DNA of 64,000 nt from Pseudonocardia benzenivorans CB1190. Lineage in GTDB: Bacteria > Actinomycetota > Actinomycetes > Mycobacteriales > Pseudonocardiaceae. Positions 52,041 through 61,426 of the stretch are shown here, piece after piece. A program made the translations under genes and the position numbers. The stretch's first letter is position 1. Each line of letters opens with the position of its first letter. The notes under the pieces were generated by a model. That model ran no database searches. It was not told the DNA's origin and worked only from the letters and a program-made list of their open reading frames with translations. The DNA is taken from NCBI RefSeq assembly GCF_000196675.2, contig NC_015312.1:930001-994000 (forward strand), written 5' to 3'.

Positions 52041-52877
52041 ATGGGGATCGAGGTCCGCGACGCCCGTGCCGACGACGATGCCGCACTCGCCCGCATCGAC
52101 GTCCTGACCTGGACCTCCGCCGGCTCACCCGCGCCGCCCCCGGCACCGGGTACGCCGTTCTTCTCCGACCGCACGCGTCCGGACGACGTCCTGGTCGCCG
52201 AGGTAGACGGCGCGGTCGCGGGCTACGTCGCGCTCGGCGACACCCTGCCCATCCCGGCGCACCGGCACGTTCGTGAGATCCGGGGCCTCGCGGTCGACCC
52301 CGGGCTGGGGAGGCGCGGGGTCGGGAGGGCGCTGGTGCTCGCCGCCGTCGACCGGGCGGCGCGGGCGGGCGCGGTCAAGGTGGGCTTGCGCGTCCTCGGC
52401 CCCAACACGGGGGCGCGCCGGCTGTACGCGAGGTGCGGGTTCGGCATCGAGGGCGTGCTGCGCGGCGAGTTCCGCATCGACGGCGTCCTCGTCGACGACG
52501 TCCTCATGGCGACGTTCCCCGGCGGCGAGCCCCCGCGGCCGGCGGCCCGGTCCGCAGCGCCGCCCGGGCAGCGGCCGGAGTCGTCGTCGTGGGAGCGGGC
52601 CGACCGGCTCGACGAGACGCGCAGGCGGCTGCGCACGCTCGAGGCACTGGCCGCGGCGCTGCGCAGGCCCGCCGACGTCGCCGCCGCCGTGACCGCCGCG
52701 CCCGACCGACCCACGGCCGCGGCCGCGTTGCAGGAGCTGCTCGGCGTCGCGGCGGACGAGGCGCACGCCGTCCTGCAGATGCAGTGGGGCCGGCTGACCG
52801 GCGACACCCTGCCGAGGATCGAGGAGGACGTCCGGGAGCTGCGCGCAGACCTGCGCGATCTCGGCGACGACCGCTGA
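52041..52877 (+). CDS. GNAT acetyltransferase fused to a GyrA-like helical module
   Basis: A 278-residue two-part protein. Residues ~1-160 form a GNAT domain (IEVRDARADDDAALARIDVL, VREIRGLAVDPGLGRRGVGR with the CoA loop, RRLYARCGFGIEGVLRGEFR). After a Pro/Ala linker, residues ~195-278 (DETRRRLRTLEALAAALRRP, ELLGVAADEAHAVLQMQWGR, LTGDTLPRIEEDVRELRADL) resemble the part of GyrA/ParC before the C-terminal domain, where the arm ...DLRLRRLTGLE... forms the dimer gate. No other gyrase region is present, so it probably serves dimerisation. ATG 52041. The role is unknown. Confidence 0.8.
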   Translation: MGIEVRDARADDDAALARIDVLTWTSAGSPAPPPAPGTPFFSDRTRPDDVLVAEVDGAVAGYVALGDTLPIPAHRHVREIRGLAVDPGLGRRGVGRALVLAAVDRAARAGAVKVGLRVLGPNTGARRLYARCGFGIEGVLRGEFRIDGVLVDDVLMATFPGGEPPRPAARSAAPPGQRPESSSWERADRLDETRRRLRTLEALAAALRRPADVAAAVTAAPDRPTAAAALQELLGVAADEAHAVLQMQWGRLTGDTLPRIEEDVRELRADLRDLGDDR

Positions 52878-52888
52878 CGCGCGGCGCG

Positions 52889-53308
52889 CTACGGGACGAT
52901 CACGCCGTTGTGGCGGCGGTAGATCTCGGCGACCACGTCGGGGTCGGGGGGTCCCGAGGCGGGCAGGGCCGCGCCGATCTCGGCCATGAAATCCAGCGCC
53001 GACGCCGGGCTCCAGATGCCGAGCACCTTGGCCGGGGTGTCGCCCGGGTTCGCGAACGTGTGCCGGATCCCGCGCTCGGCGAGGATCAGCGTGCCGGGCG
53101 GTGCGGGCACCGGGTCGGAGCGCCCCGTCAGGTAGGTGAGCTCGCCGTCGAGGACGTAGATCGCCTCGTCGAACCCGTGGTGGATGTGCGGTGGCGGACC
53201 GCCGAACCCGGCGGGGATCGTCATCTCGCAGAAGGCGAGCGCGTCGGTGGCGCCCAGGACGGGCACGGTCTCGCCGGCGTAGGGGAGCTGACGCGGGGCG
53301 TCGGTCAT
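52889..53308 (-). CDS. Cupin-domain protein
   Basis: Single-domain cupin of 139 residues. The metal motif is PPPHIHHGFDEAIYVLDGEL (two His and Glu) and the second is RHTFANPGDTPAKVLGIWSP. Family members are small dioxygenases, isomerases or sensors; the substrate is unknown. ATG 53308 is chosen; TTG 53344 in frame would add 12 residues and has TAGAGT just ahead. It is divergent from the tetR gene and shares its control region. Confidence 0.85.
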   Translation of the reverse strand: MTDAPRQLPYAGETVPVLGATDALAFCEMTIPAGFGGPPPHIHHGFDEAIYVLDGELTYLTGRSDPVPAPPGTLILAERGIRHTFANPGDTPAKVLGIWSPASALDFMAEIGAALPASGPPDPDVVAEIYRRHNGVIVP

Positions 53309-53358
53309 CTCGGCAGTCTGGTCCGGTGCGGCGGCCGTCGACAAGCCGCACTCTAATG

Positions 53359-53382
53359 TTGAACTCGAATTCAGGATAGGGT
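53359..53382. promoter_or_regulatory. TetR operator and leaderless promoter
   Basis: The near-palindrome TTGAACTCGAATTCA (53359-53373) overlaps the promoter of the tetR gene, whose -10 TAGGGT (53377-53382) lies six bases before the ATG (leaderless). The same TTGAAC-NN-GAATT pattern recurs before the SDR gene at 54044. It probably binds the TetR protein. Confidence 0.6.
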
Positions 53383-53388
53383 CACCGC

Positions 53389-54009
53389 ATGGACGTGGGG
53401 CGGGAGACGCGCGAGCTGCCGCGCACGGCGCGGGGACTGCGCACCCGGGCGGCGCTGGTGGCGGCGGCCCGGCGGGTGTTCGAGCGCGACGGCTACATCG
53501 ACGCGCGGCTCACCGACATCACGGCGGAGGCCCGCTGCGCGGTGGGCTCGTTCTACACGTACTTCGCGAACAAGGAGGAGATCTTCGCCGCGGTCCTCGA
53601 GGAGGCCAAGGAGGAGATGCTCCACCCGAACGTCCGGGAGATGACGGGCACCGACGACCCGGTCGCCGTCATCGAGGCCGCCAACCGTGCCTACCTGGAG
53701 GCATACGCGCGCAACGCCAGGCTCATGCGGCTGCTCGACCAGGTCGCCGACATCGACGAGGGCGTCCGGGAGTTGCGCCGCAGGCGCAGCGAGGCCTTCA
53801 CCCGGCGCAACGCCAGGGCGATCCGCGAGCTGCAGGTGCGCGGGGTCGCCGATCCGGAGCTCGACGCGCTGCTGGCCGCGACGGCCCTGTCGAGCATGGT
53901 CAGCCGGATGGCGCAGCTGACGTTCGTGCAGGGCGAGCCGTGGGAGCTCGACGAGCTGGTCGAGACCCTCACGCGGCTGTGGACGAACGCGCTGCGGATC
54001 ACCGGGTGA
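53389..54009 (+). CDS. TetR-family transcriptional repressor
   Basis: A 206-residue regulator with an N-terminal helix-turn-helix (LVAAARRVFERDGYIDARLT, DITAEARCAVGSFYTYFANK, EEIFAAVLEE) and an all-helical ligand domain. It precedes an SDR and an acyl-CoA dehydrogenase and is divergent from a cupin gene; shared operator-like sequences suggest that it controls itself, the cupin and the SDR-dehydrogenase unit. The ligand may be an acyl-CoA or a lipid. Confidence 0.92.
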   Translation: MDVGRETRELPRTARGLRTRAALVAAARRVFERDGYIDARLTDITAEARCAVGSFYTYFANKEEIFAAVLEEAKEEMLHPNVREMTGTDDPVAVIEAANRAYLEAYARNARLMRLLDQVADIDEGVRELRRRRSEAFTRRNARAIRELQVRGVADPELDALLAATALSSMVSRMAQLTFVQGEPWELDELVETLTRLWTNALRITG

Positions 54010-54043
54010 GCGTGTGCCGGGTGAGGTCGCGCCCACACCGGCA

Positions 54044-54059
54044 TTGAACCTGAATTTGA
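54044..54059. promoter_or_regulatory. Second TetR operator candidate, before the SDR gene
   Basis: TTGAACCTGAATTTGA shares TTGAAC-NN-GAATT with the site before tetR. It is 42 bp from the SDR start, next to a short AT-rich stretch (TTTCATCTATATC, 54060-54072) likely to hold the promoter. Confidence 0.5.
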
Positions 54060-54100
54060 TTTCATCTATATCTTCGAGGGAAGTCGACGAGGAGGTCGCA

Positions 54101-54925
54101 GTGCGGGTCGCGGGAAAGGTCGCCGTCGTCACCGGCGGAGGAGGCGGGATCGGGGCCGCACTGGCCGCAGCGCTCTCCGGGGCGGGCGCGCGCGTCGTCG
54201 TCTCCGACGTCGACGGCGCCGCGGCCGACCGGGTCGCCGCCGAGGCCGATGCCGCCGCGGGCGCGCACGTCGCCGTCGGGGCCGCCGCCGACGCCGCGGA
54301 CGCCACGGCGATCGCCGGGCTGATCGCGCTCGCGGAGCGGGAGTTCGGCCCGGTCGACGTGTACTGCGCGAACGCCGGGATCGGGCCGAAGGGTGGCCTC
54401 GACGCCACCGAGGACGAGTGGGACCGCACGATCGACGTCAACGTCCGCGCGCACGTCCGGGCCGCGAAGCTGCTCGTCCCGGGCTGGCTCGAGCGCGGCG
54501 AGGGCTACTTCGTCGCCACGGCGTCCGCGGCGGGCCTGCTCACCCAGATCGGGTCCGCGGCCTACGCCGTCAGCAAGCACGCCGCCGTCGGCTTCGCCGA
54601 ATGGCTCTCGATCACCTACGGCGACCGGGGCGTGCGGGTGAGCTGCCTGTGCCCGATGGGGGTCGACACCGACATGCTGCGCGCGGCGACGACGTCGGAC
54701 GACCCGATGGGGGCCGCGGCCGGACGCTCGGTCGTCGAGGCGGGCTCGGTGCTGCAGCCGGCCGAGGTCGCCGAGAGCGTCCTCGCTGCGATCGACGACG
54801 AGCGCTTCCTCGTGCTGCCGCATCCCGAGGTGCTGGAGATGTACCGCCGCAAGGGGTCCGATTACGACCGGTGGCTGCGCGGGATGCGCCGCTACCAGGC
54901 GTCGCTGCTCGCCCCCGAGTCCTGA
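54101..54925 (+). CDS. Short-chain dehydrogenase/reductase (SDR)
   Basis: NAD(P)-dependent oxidoreductase of 274 residues. The cofactor loop is [19 protein letters not shown], the NAG motif [11 protein letters not shown], and the catalytic Ser/Tyr/Lys are in [23 protein letters not shown]. The segment [17 protein letters not shown] follows the pattern of classical SDRs. The GTG at 54101 has GAGGAGG six bases upstream. With the next gene it forms a unit for lipid or alcohol oxidation. Confidence 0.92.
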   Translation: MRVAGKVAVVTGGGGGIGAALAAALSGAGARVVVSDVDGAAADRVAAEADAAAGAHVAVGAAADAADATAIAGLIALAEREFGPVDVYCANAGIGPKGGLDATEDEWDRTIDVNVRAHVRAAKLLVPGWLERGEGYFVATASAAGLLTQIGSAAYAVSKHAAVGFAEWLSITYGDRGVRVSCLCPMGVDTDMLRAATTSDDPMGAAAGRSVVEAGSVLQPAEVAESVLAAIDDERFLVLPHPEVLEMYRRKGSDYDRWLRGMRRYQASLLAPES

Positions 54926-54947
54926 CCCGCAGAAGAGAGGAACGTCC

Positions 54948-56174
54948 GTGTCGATGTTCGAGATCTCCGACCGTGCCAAGGCCGTCGAGGCCGACCTGCG
55001 GGAGTTCATGGACTCCCACGTCTACCCGGCAGAGGCCGTCTACGAGCAGCAGATGCTCGAGGCGGGCGACCCGCACCACCACCCGCAGATCATCGAGGAC
55101 CTCAAGGCCGAGGCGAAGAAGCGCGGGCTGTGGAACCTGTTCCACCCGCACCCCGACTGGGGCCCGGGGCTGACCAACCTCGAGTACGCGCCGCTCTGCG
55201 AGATCATGGGGCGCAGCGCGTTCATCGCGCCGGAGGTCTTCAACTGCAGTGCCCCCGACACCGGCAACATGGAGGTGTTCACGCTCTTCGGCAGCGAGGA
55301 GCACAAGGAGCGCTGGCTGCGTCCGCTGCTCGACGGCACGATCCGCTCGGCCTTCGCGATGACCGAGCCCGCGGTCGCGAGCTCCGACGCGACGAACGTC
55401 GAGCTGCGCATGGAGCGGGACGGCGACGAGTACGTCCTCAACGGGCGCAAGTGGTTCGCCTCCAACGCGCTGCACGCCAACTGCAAGGTGCTCATCGTCA
55501 TGGGCAAGACCGATCCCGACGCGCTGCCGCACCGGCAGCAGTCGATGATGGTCGTGCCGATCGACGCGCCCGGCGTGGAGATCGTGCGCAACCTGACCGT
55601 CTTCGGCTACGCCGACCGCGAGGGCCACGCCGAGATCACGTTCACCGACGTCCGGGTCCCGGAGAAGGACGTCCTCAAGGGTGAGGGTGAGGGCTTCGCG
55701 ATCGCGCAGGCCCGGCTCGGCCCCGGCCGCATCCACCACTGCATGCGCACGATCGGCGTCGCCGAGCGTGCACTGGAGCTCATGTGCCGGCGCGCCGACT
55801 CCCGCGTCACCTGGGGGCAGCCGCTCTCGGAGCGCGCGAACATCCAGGACTGGATCGCCGAGGCCCGCATCGACATCGAGATGATCCGCCTGCTGACGCT
55901 CAAGGCCGCGCATCTGATGGACACCGTCGGCAACAAGGCCGCGCGCACCGAGATCGCCGCGATCAAGGTGGCCGCGCCGAACATCGCGCTGACGATCATC
56001 GACCGGGCCATCCAGGTGCACGGCGCCGGCGGCGTCACCGGCGACTTCCCGCTGGCCGCGGCCTACGCCCACGTGCGGACGCTGCGGCTCGCCGACGGGC
56101 CCGACGAGGTCCACAAGCGGGCCATCGCCCGTCAGGAGCTGCGCCGGCACCGCGACACCGCCGACGCGGGCTGA
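54948..56174 (+). CDS. Acyl-CoA dehydrogenase
   Basis: FAD-dependent acyl-CoA dehydrogenase of 408 residues. Signatures: [20 protein letters not shown] (FAD/substrate), [46 protein letters not shown] and [20 protein letters not shown] near the end. The order of residues resembles the FadE/ACAD10-11 branch. Start GTG 54948 follows AGAGAGG, 22 bp after the SDR. Confidence 0.93.
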   Translation: MSMFEISDRAKAVEADLREFMDSHVYPAEAVYEQQMLEAGDPHHHPQIIEDLKAEAKKRGLWNLFHPHPDWGPGLTNLEYAPLCEIMGRSAFIAPEVFNCSAPDTGNMEVFTLFGSEEHKERWLRPLLDGTIRSAFAMTEPAVASSDATNVELRMERDGDEYVLNGRKWFASNALHANCKVLIVMGKTDPDALPHRQQSMMVVPIDAPGVEIVRNLTVFGYADREGHAEITFTDVRVPEKDVLKGEGEGFAIAQARLGPGRIHHCMRTIGVAERALELMCRRADSRVTWGQPLSERANIQDWIAEARIDIEMIRLLTLKAAHLMDTVGNKAARTEIAAIKVAAPNIALTIIDRAIQVHGAGGVTGDFPLAAAYAHVRTLRLADGPDEVHKRAIARQELRRHRDTADAG

Positions 56175-56261
56175 GCCGTCGGGGTGACCGGTGCCCCGTC
56201 CGGCGGGAAAGTGCCGGTGGGAGGGGGTGCCCGGGCCCCCGCCCGGGTATCGTCACGGGCC

Positions 56262-56684
56262 GTGGCGGGTGACAGTCCGCTGTGGGTGGGCCTGACGATC
56301 TACGCGCTGGTCACGCTCGCGCCGACGCTGATCTTCTGGGCGGCACTCAAGGTGCCGGCCGCGGTCGCCGCGCGCCGTCGCAGGACCGCGCCGCCGCCAC
56401 CGGCCCGGCCCCCGATCGAGGAGCTGGTGTCGGACCTGCGCCGGCTGCGCCGCGGTCTGCGCGACGGCGTACCCCGCACCCGGGTGCGCCGCGTCGCGCT
56501 CCAGTCCGCCTACGACGACGTGCTCCTGGACGTGTGCCGGGCCGTCGGGGTCGACGCGACACGGCTGGCCGCGACGCCCGAGCACGGCTCGGAGCGGGCG
56601 TTCGCGCGCCTGGTCGCCGAGGCCGACGTCGAGTCCGCGGGCATCGAGCTCGACCCACCGGGGGAGGAGCGCACCGCGGCGTGA
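56262..56684 (+). CDS. Hypothetical membrane-anchored protein
   Basis: A 140-residue protein of unknown function: one N-terminal membrane helix (LWVGLTIYALVTLAPTLIFW), an Arg/Pro-rich stretch, and a helical cytosolic domain (IEELVSDLRRLRRGLRDGVP, ALQSAYDDVLLDVCRAVGVD) with similarity in style to small proteins of actinobacteria. TATCGT (56248-56253) lies eight bases before the GTG, suggesting a leaderless transcript. Confidence 0.7.
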   Translation: MAGDSPLWVGLTIYALVTLAPTLIFWAALKVPAAVAARRRRTAPPPPARPPIEELVSDLRRLRRGLRDGVPRTRVRRVALQSAYDDVLLDVCRAVGVDATRLAATPEHGSERAFARLVAEADVESAGIELDPPGEERTAA

Positions 56685-56791
56685 CCGGCGACACGCGTCG
56701 CCGGTAAAGTCGGCTTTACCAATCGGGAACCAGCAGCGCCGTTCGTGCGTTGAACGGCGTGAAAGACACGCACGCGCTGTAGGAGGACCAG

Positions 56792-57601
56792 GTGCGCACC
56801 ACCAGCAACCCGGCGTTCCGCAACCTGCCCCAGCAGGGCGGATACGCCGATTTCGACCGCCAGGCCGGCGCGTTCGGCGCCGGGGCCGCCGCGGCCGACG
56901 CGCGTGCGTCGCAGAGCGGTTTCGGCCCCGCGGCGACGAGCGACCGTCGCCTGACGACCGACGACGTCGTCATCAAGACGGCGATCACGGGTGGCGTGGC
57001 CCTCGCGGCCGGCATCGCGACGGCGCTCTCGGGCGCCTTCGTACTGACGCTGCCGGCGTTCATCGTCGGCTTCGTCGTGTCGCTGATCGTGATCTTCAAG
57101 CAGAGCACGAACCCCGCGCTCGTGCTGATCTACTCGGCGGCGATGGGCGTCGCCCTCGGCGGGATCACCGGCGCGCTGGAGCTGTCCGGGACGCAGTTCG
57201 AGGGCATCGGCTTCCAGGCCGTCGTCGGCACGGTCGGCGTCTTCATCGGGATGCTGATCGTCTACAAGACGGGCGCGGTGAAGGTGACGCCGCGGTTCAC
57301 CAAGTGGCTGATCGGCGCCATGGTCGGCGTCGTCGTCCTGATGCTGGTGAACCTGGTGGTCAGCTTCTTCACCACAGGCGGGCTCGGCCTGCGCGACGGC
57401 TCGCCGATCGCGTTCCTGTTCAGCATCGTCTGCATCGGCGTCGCGGCGTTCAGCCTGCTGCTCGACTTCGACCAGGCCGACCGCGCGGTCAAGGCGGGCG
57501 CCCCGGCGAAGTTCGCCTGGTACATCGCCTTCGGCCTGATGACGACGCTCGTCTGGCTCTACGTCGAGATCCTGCGGCTGCTCTCGTACTTCCGGAACTA
57601 G
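56792..57601 (+). CDS. Bax inhibitor-1/YccA family membrane protein
   Basis: An integral membrane protein of 269 residues with about seven helices after a ~60-residue soluble N-terminus. The family's segments can be seen: TGGVALAAGIATALSGAFVL, NPALVLIYSAAMGVALGGIT, GMLIVYKTGAVKVTPRF and the C-terminal DFDQADRAVKAGAP with AWYIAFGLMTTLVWLYVEIL. Related BsYetJ is a calcium channel; that role is not shown here. The GTG 56792 follows GGAGGA. Confidence 0.9.
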   Translation: MRTTSNPAFRNLPQQGGYADFDRQAGAFGAGAAAADARASQSGFGPAATSDRRLTTDDVVIKTAITGGVALAAGIATALSGAFVLTLPAFIVGFVVSLIVIFKQSTNPALVLIYSAAMGVALGGITGALELSGTQFEGIGFQAVVGTVGVFIGMLIVYKTGAVKVTPRFTKWLIGAMVGVVVLMLVNLVVSFFTTGGLGLRDGSPIAFLFSIVCIGVAAFSLLLDFDQADRAVKAGAPAKFAWYIAFGLMTTLVWLYVEILRLLSYFRN

Positions 57602-57661
57602 CCGCTCCGCCCCAGGCCCCGACCCGAGGCCGGCCGGGACAGCCCCCCTCCCCGGCCGACG

Positions 57662-57700
57662 GCGCCGCGGACCCGCTCACACGAGCCGGGTCCGCGGCGC
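57662..57700. terminator. Strong bidirectional terminator hairpin
   Basis: A perfect 14-bp inverted repeat (GCGCCGCGGACCCG, 57662-57675; CGGGTCCGCGGCGC, 57687-57700) with an 11-base loop separates the convergent BI-1 and thiolase genes. Confidence 0.85.
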
Positions 57701-57743
57701 TCGCCGTTTCCGGGGCCGGTTCCCCGGATCAGCGCTCACGGGC

Positions 57744-58973
<1,230 letters not shown>

Positions 58974-59103
58974 CGGGAGAGCTCCTCGGGTAGGACGGTT
59001 GGCCGGGTGCGTCTCGGTCTCGTCACGAAACCGATGTGACGCCGAGCGTGCCTCTCCACTCTGCCTGACGGGAACTGTCAGTGATGTACCCGACGATGTC
59101 GTC

Positions 59104-59559
59104 ATGACCTCGTGGAACGACGTCGAAGAGGCGGAGCCGCAGTTCGCCGCGCGCGTCCGGGCGATCCTGGTCGCCCGCAAGCACCTCACCATCGCGACCC
59201 TGCGCGCCGACGGGTCGCCGCGCATCAGCGGGATCGAGGTGGAGTTCGCCGACGGGCAGCTCGGCTTCGGGTCGATGCCGAACGCGCGCAAGGGCGCGGA
59301 CCTGCTGCGCGACCCCCGGTTCGCACTGCACAGCGCCACGGTCGACCCGCCGGAGGGCGCCCCCGCGCAGTGGCCCGGGGAGGCCAAGCTCGCCGGGCGG
59401 GCGCGCTGCACGGGCGCCCTCGACGGCCCGGCGCCGGGGCTGGCGTTCGTCGCGGACGTGCAGGAGGTCGTGCACACGCACCTCAACGAGGCGGGCGACC
59501 GGCTGGTCGTCGAGTTCTGGCACCCGGGCAGGGGGCTGCGCCGCGTCGAACGCGAATGA
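59104..59559 (+). CDS. Pyridoxamine 5'-phosphate oxidase family protein (FMN/F420 split barrel)
   Basis: A 151-residue split-barrel protein: ARKHLTIATLRADGSPRISG, IEVEFADGQLGFGSMPNARK, DLLRDPRFALHSATVDPPEG. This form, with a short ...H.TIATLRADGSPR... start, is common in actinobacteria, where many members bind F420. Divergent from the thiolase. Its substrate is unknown. Confidence 0.87.
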   Translation: MTSWNDVEEAEPQFAARVRAILVARKHLTIATLRADGSPRISGIEVEFADGQLGFGSMPNARKGADLLRDPRFALHSATVDPPEGAPAQWPGEAKLAGRARCTGALDGPAPGLAFVADVQEVVHTHLNEAGDRLVVEFWHPGRGLRRVERE

Positions 59560-59739
59560 GCCGCGGGTCGGCGCCTTCCCGGGCCCCGGGTGACCGGTCC
59601 TGGCCGTGTCGACTCCGGCCGTGGCGATTCCGGCTTGTCGATTCCGGCTTGTCGGTTGCGGCTTGTCGATTCCGGGGGAGGCCGATCGTCGTCATGCTGT
59701 GCGGCACCCCGCCGCACGGCACGCACGAGGAGGACGACC

Positions 59740-60099
59740 GTGAAGTACATGCTGCTCATCTACTCGACCGAGCCGGGCCAGGCCCCCGACCCGGCCGTCC
59801 TGGCCCCGATGATGAAGGCCTACGAGGACTTCACCAAGGCCGTCCACGACGCGGGCGTCTGGCTCGCGGGCGACGCGCTGCAGGGCCGGGCGAGCGCGAC
59901 GTCGGTCCGGGTCGACGACGCCGGCGCCCGGCTGGTCACCGACGGGCCCTACGCCGAGACCCGTGAGGTCCTCGGCGGCTACTACCTGCTCGACGTCCCC
60001 GACCTCGACGCGGCGCTCGACTGGGCGGCCCGCTGCCCCGGGTCGCAGAACGGTGGCACGATCGAGGTGCGGCCGATCCGCGAGTTCGCCGCGAGCTGA
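59740..60099 (+). CDS. YCII/DGPF-domain protein
   Basis: A 119-residue YCII-related protein: MKYMLLIYSTEPGQAPDPAV at the start and the motif TDGPYAETREVLGGYYLLDV (DGPF-type). It is followed after 19 bp by an ECF sigma factor gene; DGPF proteins are the constant partners of ECF42 sigma factors. Its biochemical role is not established. The GTG at 59740 follows GAGGAGG. Confidence 0.9.
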   Translation: MKYMLLIYSTEPGQAPDPAVLAPMMKAYEDFTKAVHDAGVWLAGDALQGRASATSVRVDDAGARLVTDGPYAETREVLGGYYLLDVPDLDAALDWAARCPGSQNGGTIEVRPIREFAAS

Positions 60100-60118
60100 C
60101 CGCACCGGATCAGCGCAG

Positions 60119-61426
60119 ATGGACGACGGGGCAGCCGTCGCCGGGGTGGAGGCCGTGTTCCGGGAGGAGCACGGCCGCCTCCTCGCGACGCTCGTGCACG
60201 GCTTCGGCGACCTCGATCTCGCCGAGGAGGTCGCGGCCGACGCGGTCGAGGCGGCGCTGCTGCACTGGCCGCGCGAGGGCGTGCCGCGGCGGCCCGGCGC
60301 CTGGCTGCTGACGACGGCACGGCGCAAGGCCGTCGACCGGCTGCGCCGCGACCGGGCCTACGCCGCCCGGCTGGCCCTGTTGCGGGCCGACGCCGAGCGG
60401 GCCGACCCCGCGCCCCCGCCCACGCCGGGCGACGACGACATCCCCGACGAGCGGCTCCGGCTCTTCTTCGCCTGCTGCCATCCGGCACTCCCGATGGAGG
60501 CCCGCACCGCGCTCACCCTGCGCTGCCTCGGCGGGATGGACACCCCGCAGGTGGCGCGCCTGTTCATGGTGCCCACCGCGACGATGGCCCAGCGCATCGT
60601 CCGGGCGAAGCGCAAGATCCGCGAGGCGCGCATCCCGTTCCGGGTCCCCGCGGCCGACGAGCTGGCCGACCGGCTCCCGGGCGTTCTGCACGTCCTCTAT
60701 CTCGTCTTCACCGAGGGCTACGCGGCGGGAACGGGCGCTGCGCTGCAACGTCTCGACCTCGCCGACGAGGCGATCCGGCTGACCCGCATCCTGCTGCGGC
60801 TGTTGCCCGACGAGCGGGAGGTGGCCGGGCTGCTGGCGCTGATGCTGCTCGTCGACGCGCGCCGGGACGCCCGGGTCGACGCCGAGGGCGCGCTCGTCCT
60901 GCTCGACGACCAGGACCGCGGCCGCTGGGACGGCGACCGCATCGAGGAGGGACGGACCCTCGTCGTCCGGGCGCTCACGGGCGGGCCGCCCGGCCCCTAC
61001 GGCGTGCAGGCCGCGATCGCCGCCCTGCACGTCGAGGCCGCCGACGTCGCGACGACCGACTGGCCGCAGATCGTCGCGCTCTACGACGTGCTGGACCGGC
61101 TCGCGCCGTCGCCCGCCGTGGCGCTCAACCGCGCTGTCGCCGTCGCGATGCGCGACGGGCCCGCGGCGGGTCTGGCGCTGCTCGACGACCTGCGCGACGA
61201 GCCTCGCCTGCAGGGGCGGCACCTGCTGCCGGCGGCCCGGGCCGACCTGCTGCGCCGGCTCGGCCGGACCGAGGAGGCGGCCGCGGAGTACCGGGCGGCG
61301 CTGGCGCACGTCGACAACGGCGTGGAGCGGGAGTTCCTCGCCCGCAGGCTCGCCGCGCTGGGCGGGGACGGGCTGGACGGGACGGGCAGGGCGGAGCGGC
61401 GGGGTGACCGGGCGGGGGATCAGTAG
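60119..61426 (+). CDS. ECF42-type RNA polymerase sigma factor with C-terminal extension
   Basis: Sigma factor of 435 residues. Region 2 (AVFREEHGRLLATLVHGFGD, PGAWLLTTARRKAVDRLRRD) and region 4 (TALTLRCLGGMDTPQVARLF, VPTATMAQRIVRAKRKIREA) are followed by a long helical extension of ~230 residues (VFTEGYAAGTG, YDVLDRLAPSPAVALNRAVA, a TPR-like domain) that is a hallmark of the ECF42 group; the extension is thought to replace an anti-sigma factor. The preceding DGPF gene fits. Its stop overlaps the end of the convergent sigma gene by 7 bp. Confidence 0.93.
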   Translation: MDDGAAVAGVEAVFREEHGRLLATLVHGFGDLDLAEEVAADAVEAALLHWPREGVPRRPGAWLLTTARRKAVDRLRRDRAYAARLALLRADAERADPAPPPTPGDDDIPDERLRLFFACCHPALPMEARTALTLRCLGGMDTPQVARLFMVPTATMAQRIVRAKRKIREARIPFRVPAADELADRLPGVLHVLYLVFTEGYAAGTGAALQRLDLADEAIRLTRILLRLLPDEREVAGLLALMLLVDARRDARVDAEGALVLLDDQDRGRWDGDRIEEGRTLVVRALTGGPPGPYGVQAAIAALHVEAADVATTDWPQIVALYDVLDRLAPSPAVALNRAVAVAMRDGPAAGLALLDDLRDEPRLQGRHLLPAARADLLRRLGRTEEAAAEYRAALAHVDNGVEREFLARRLAALGGDGLDGTGRAERRGDRAGDQ

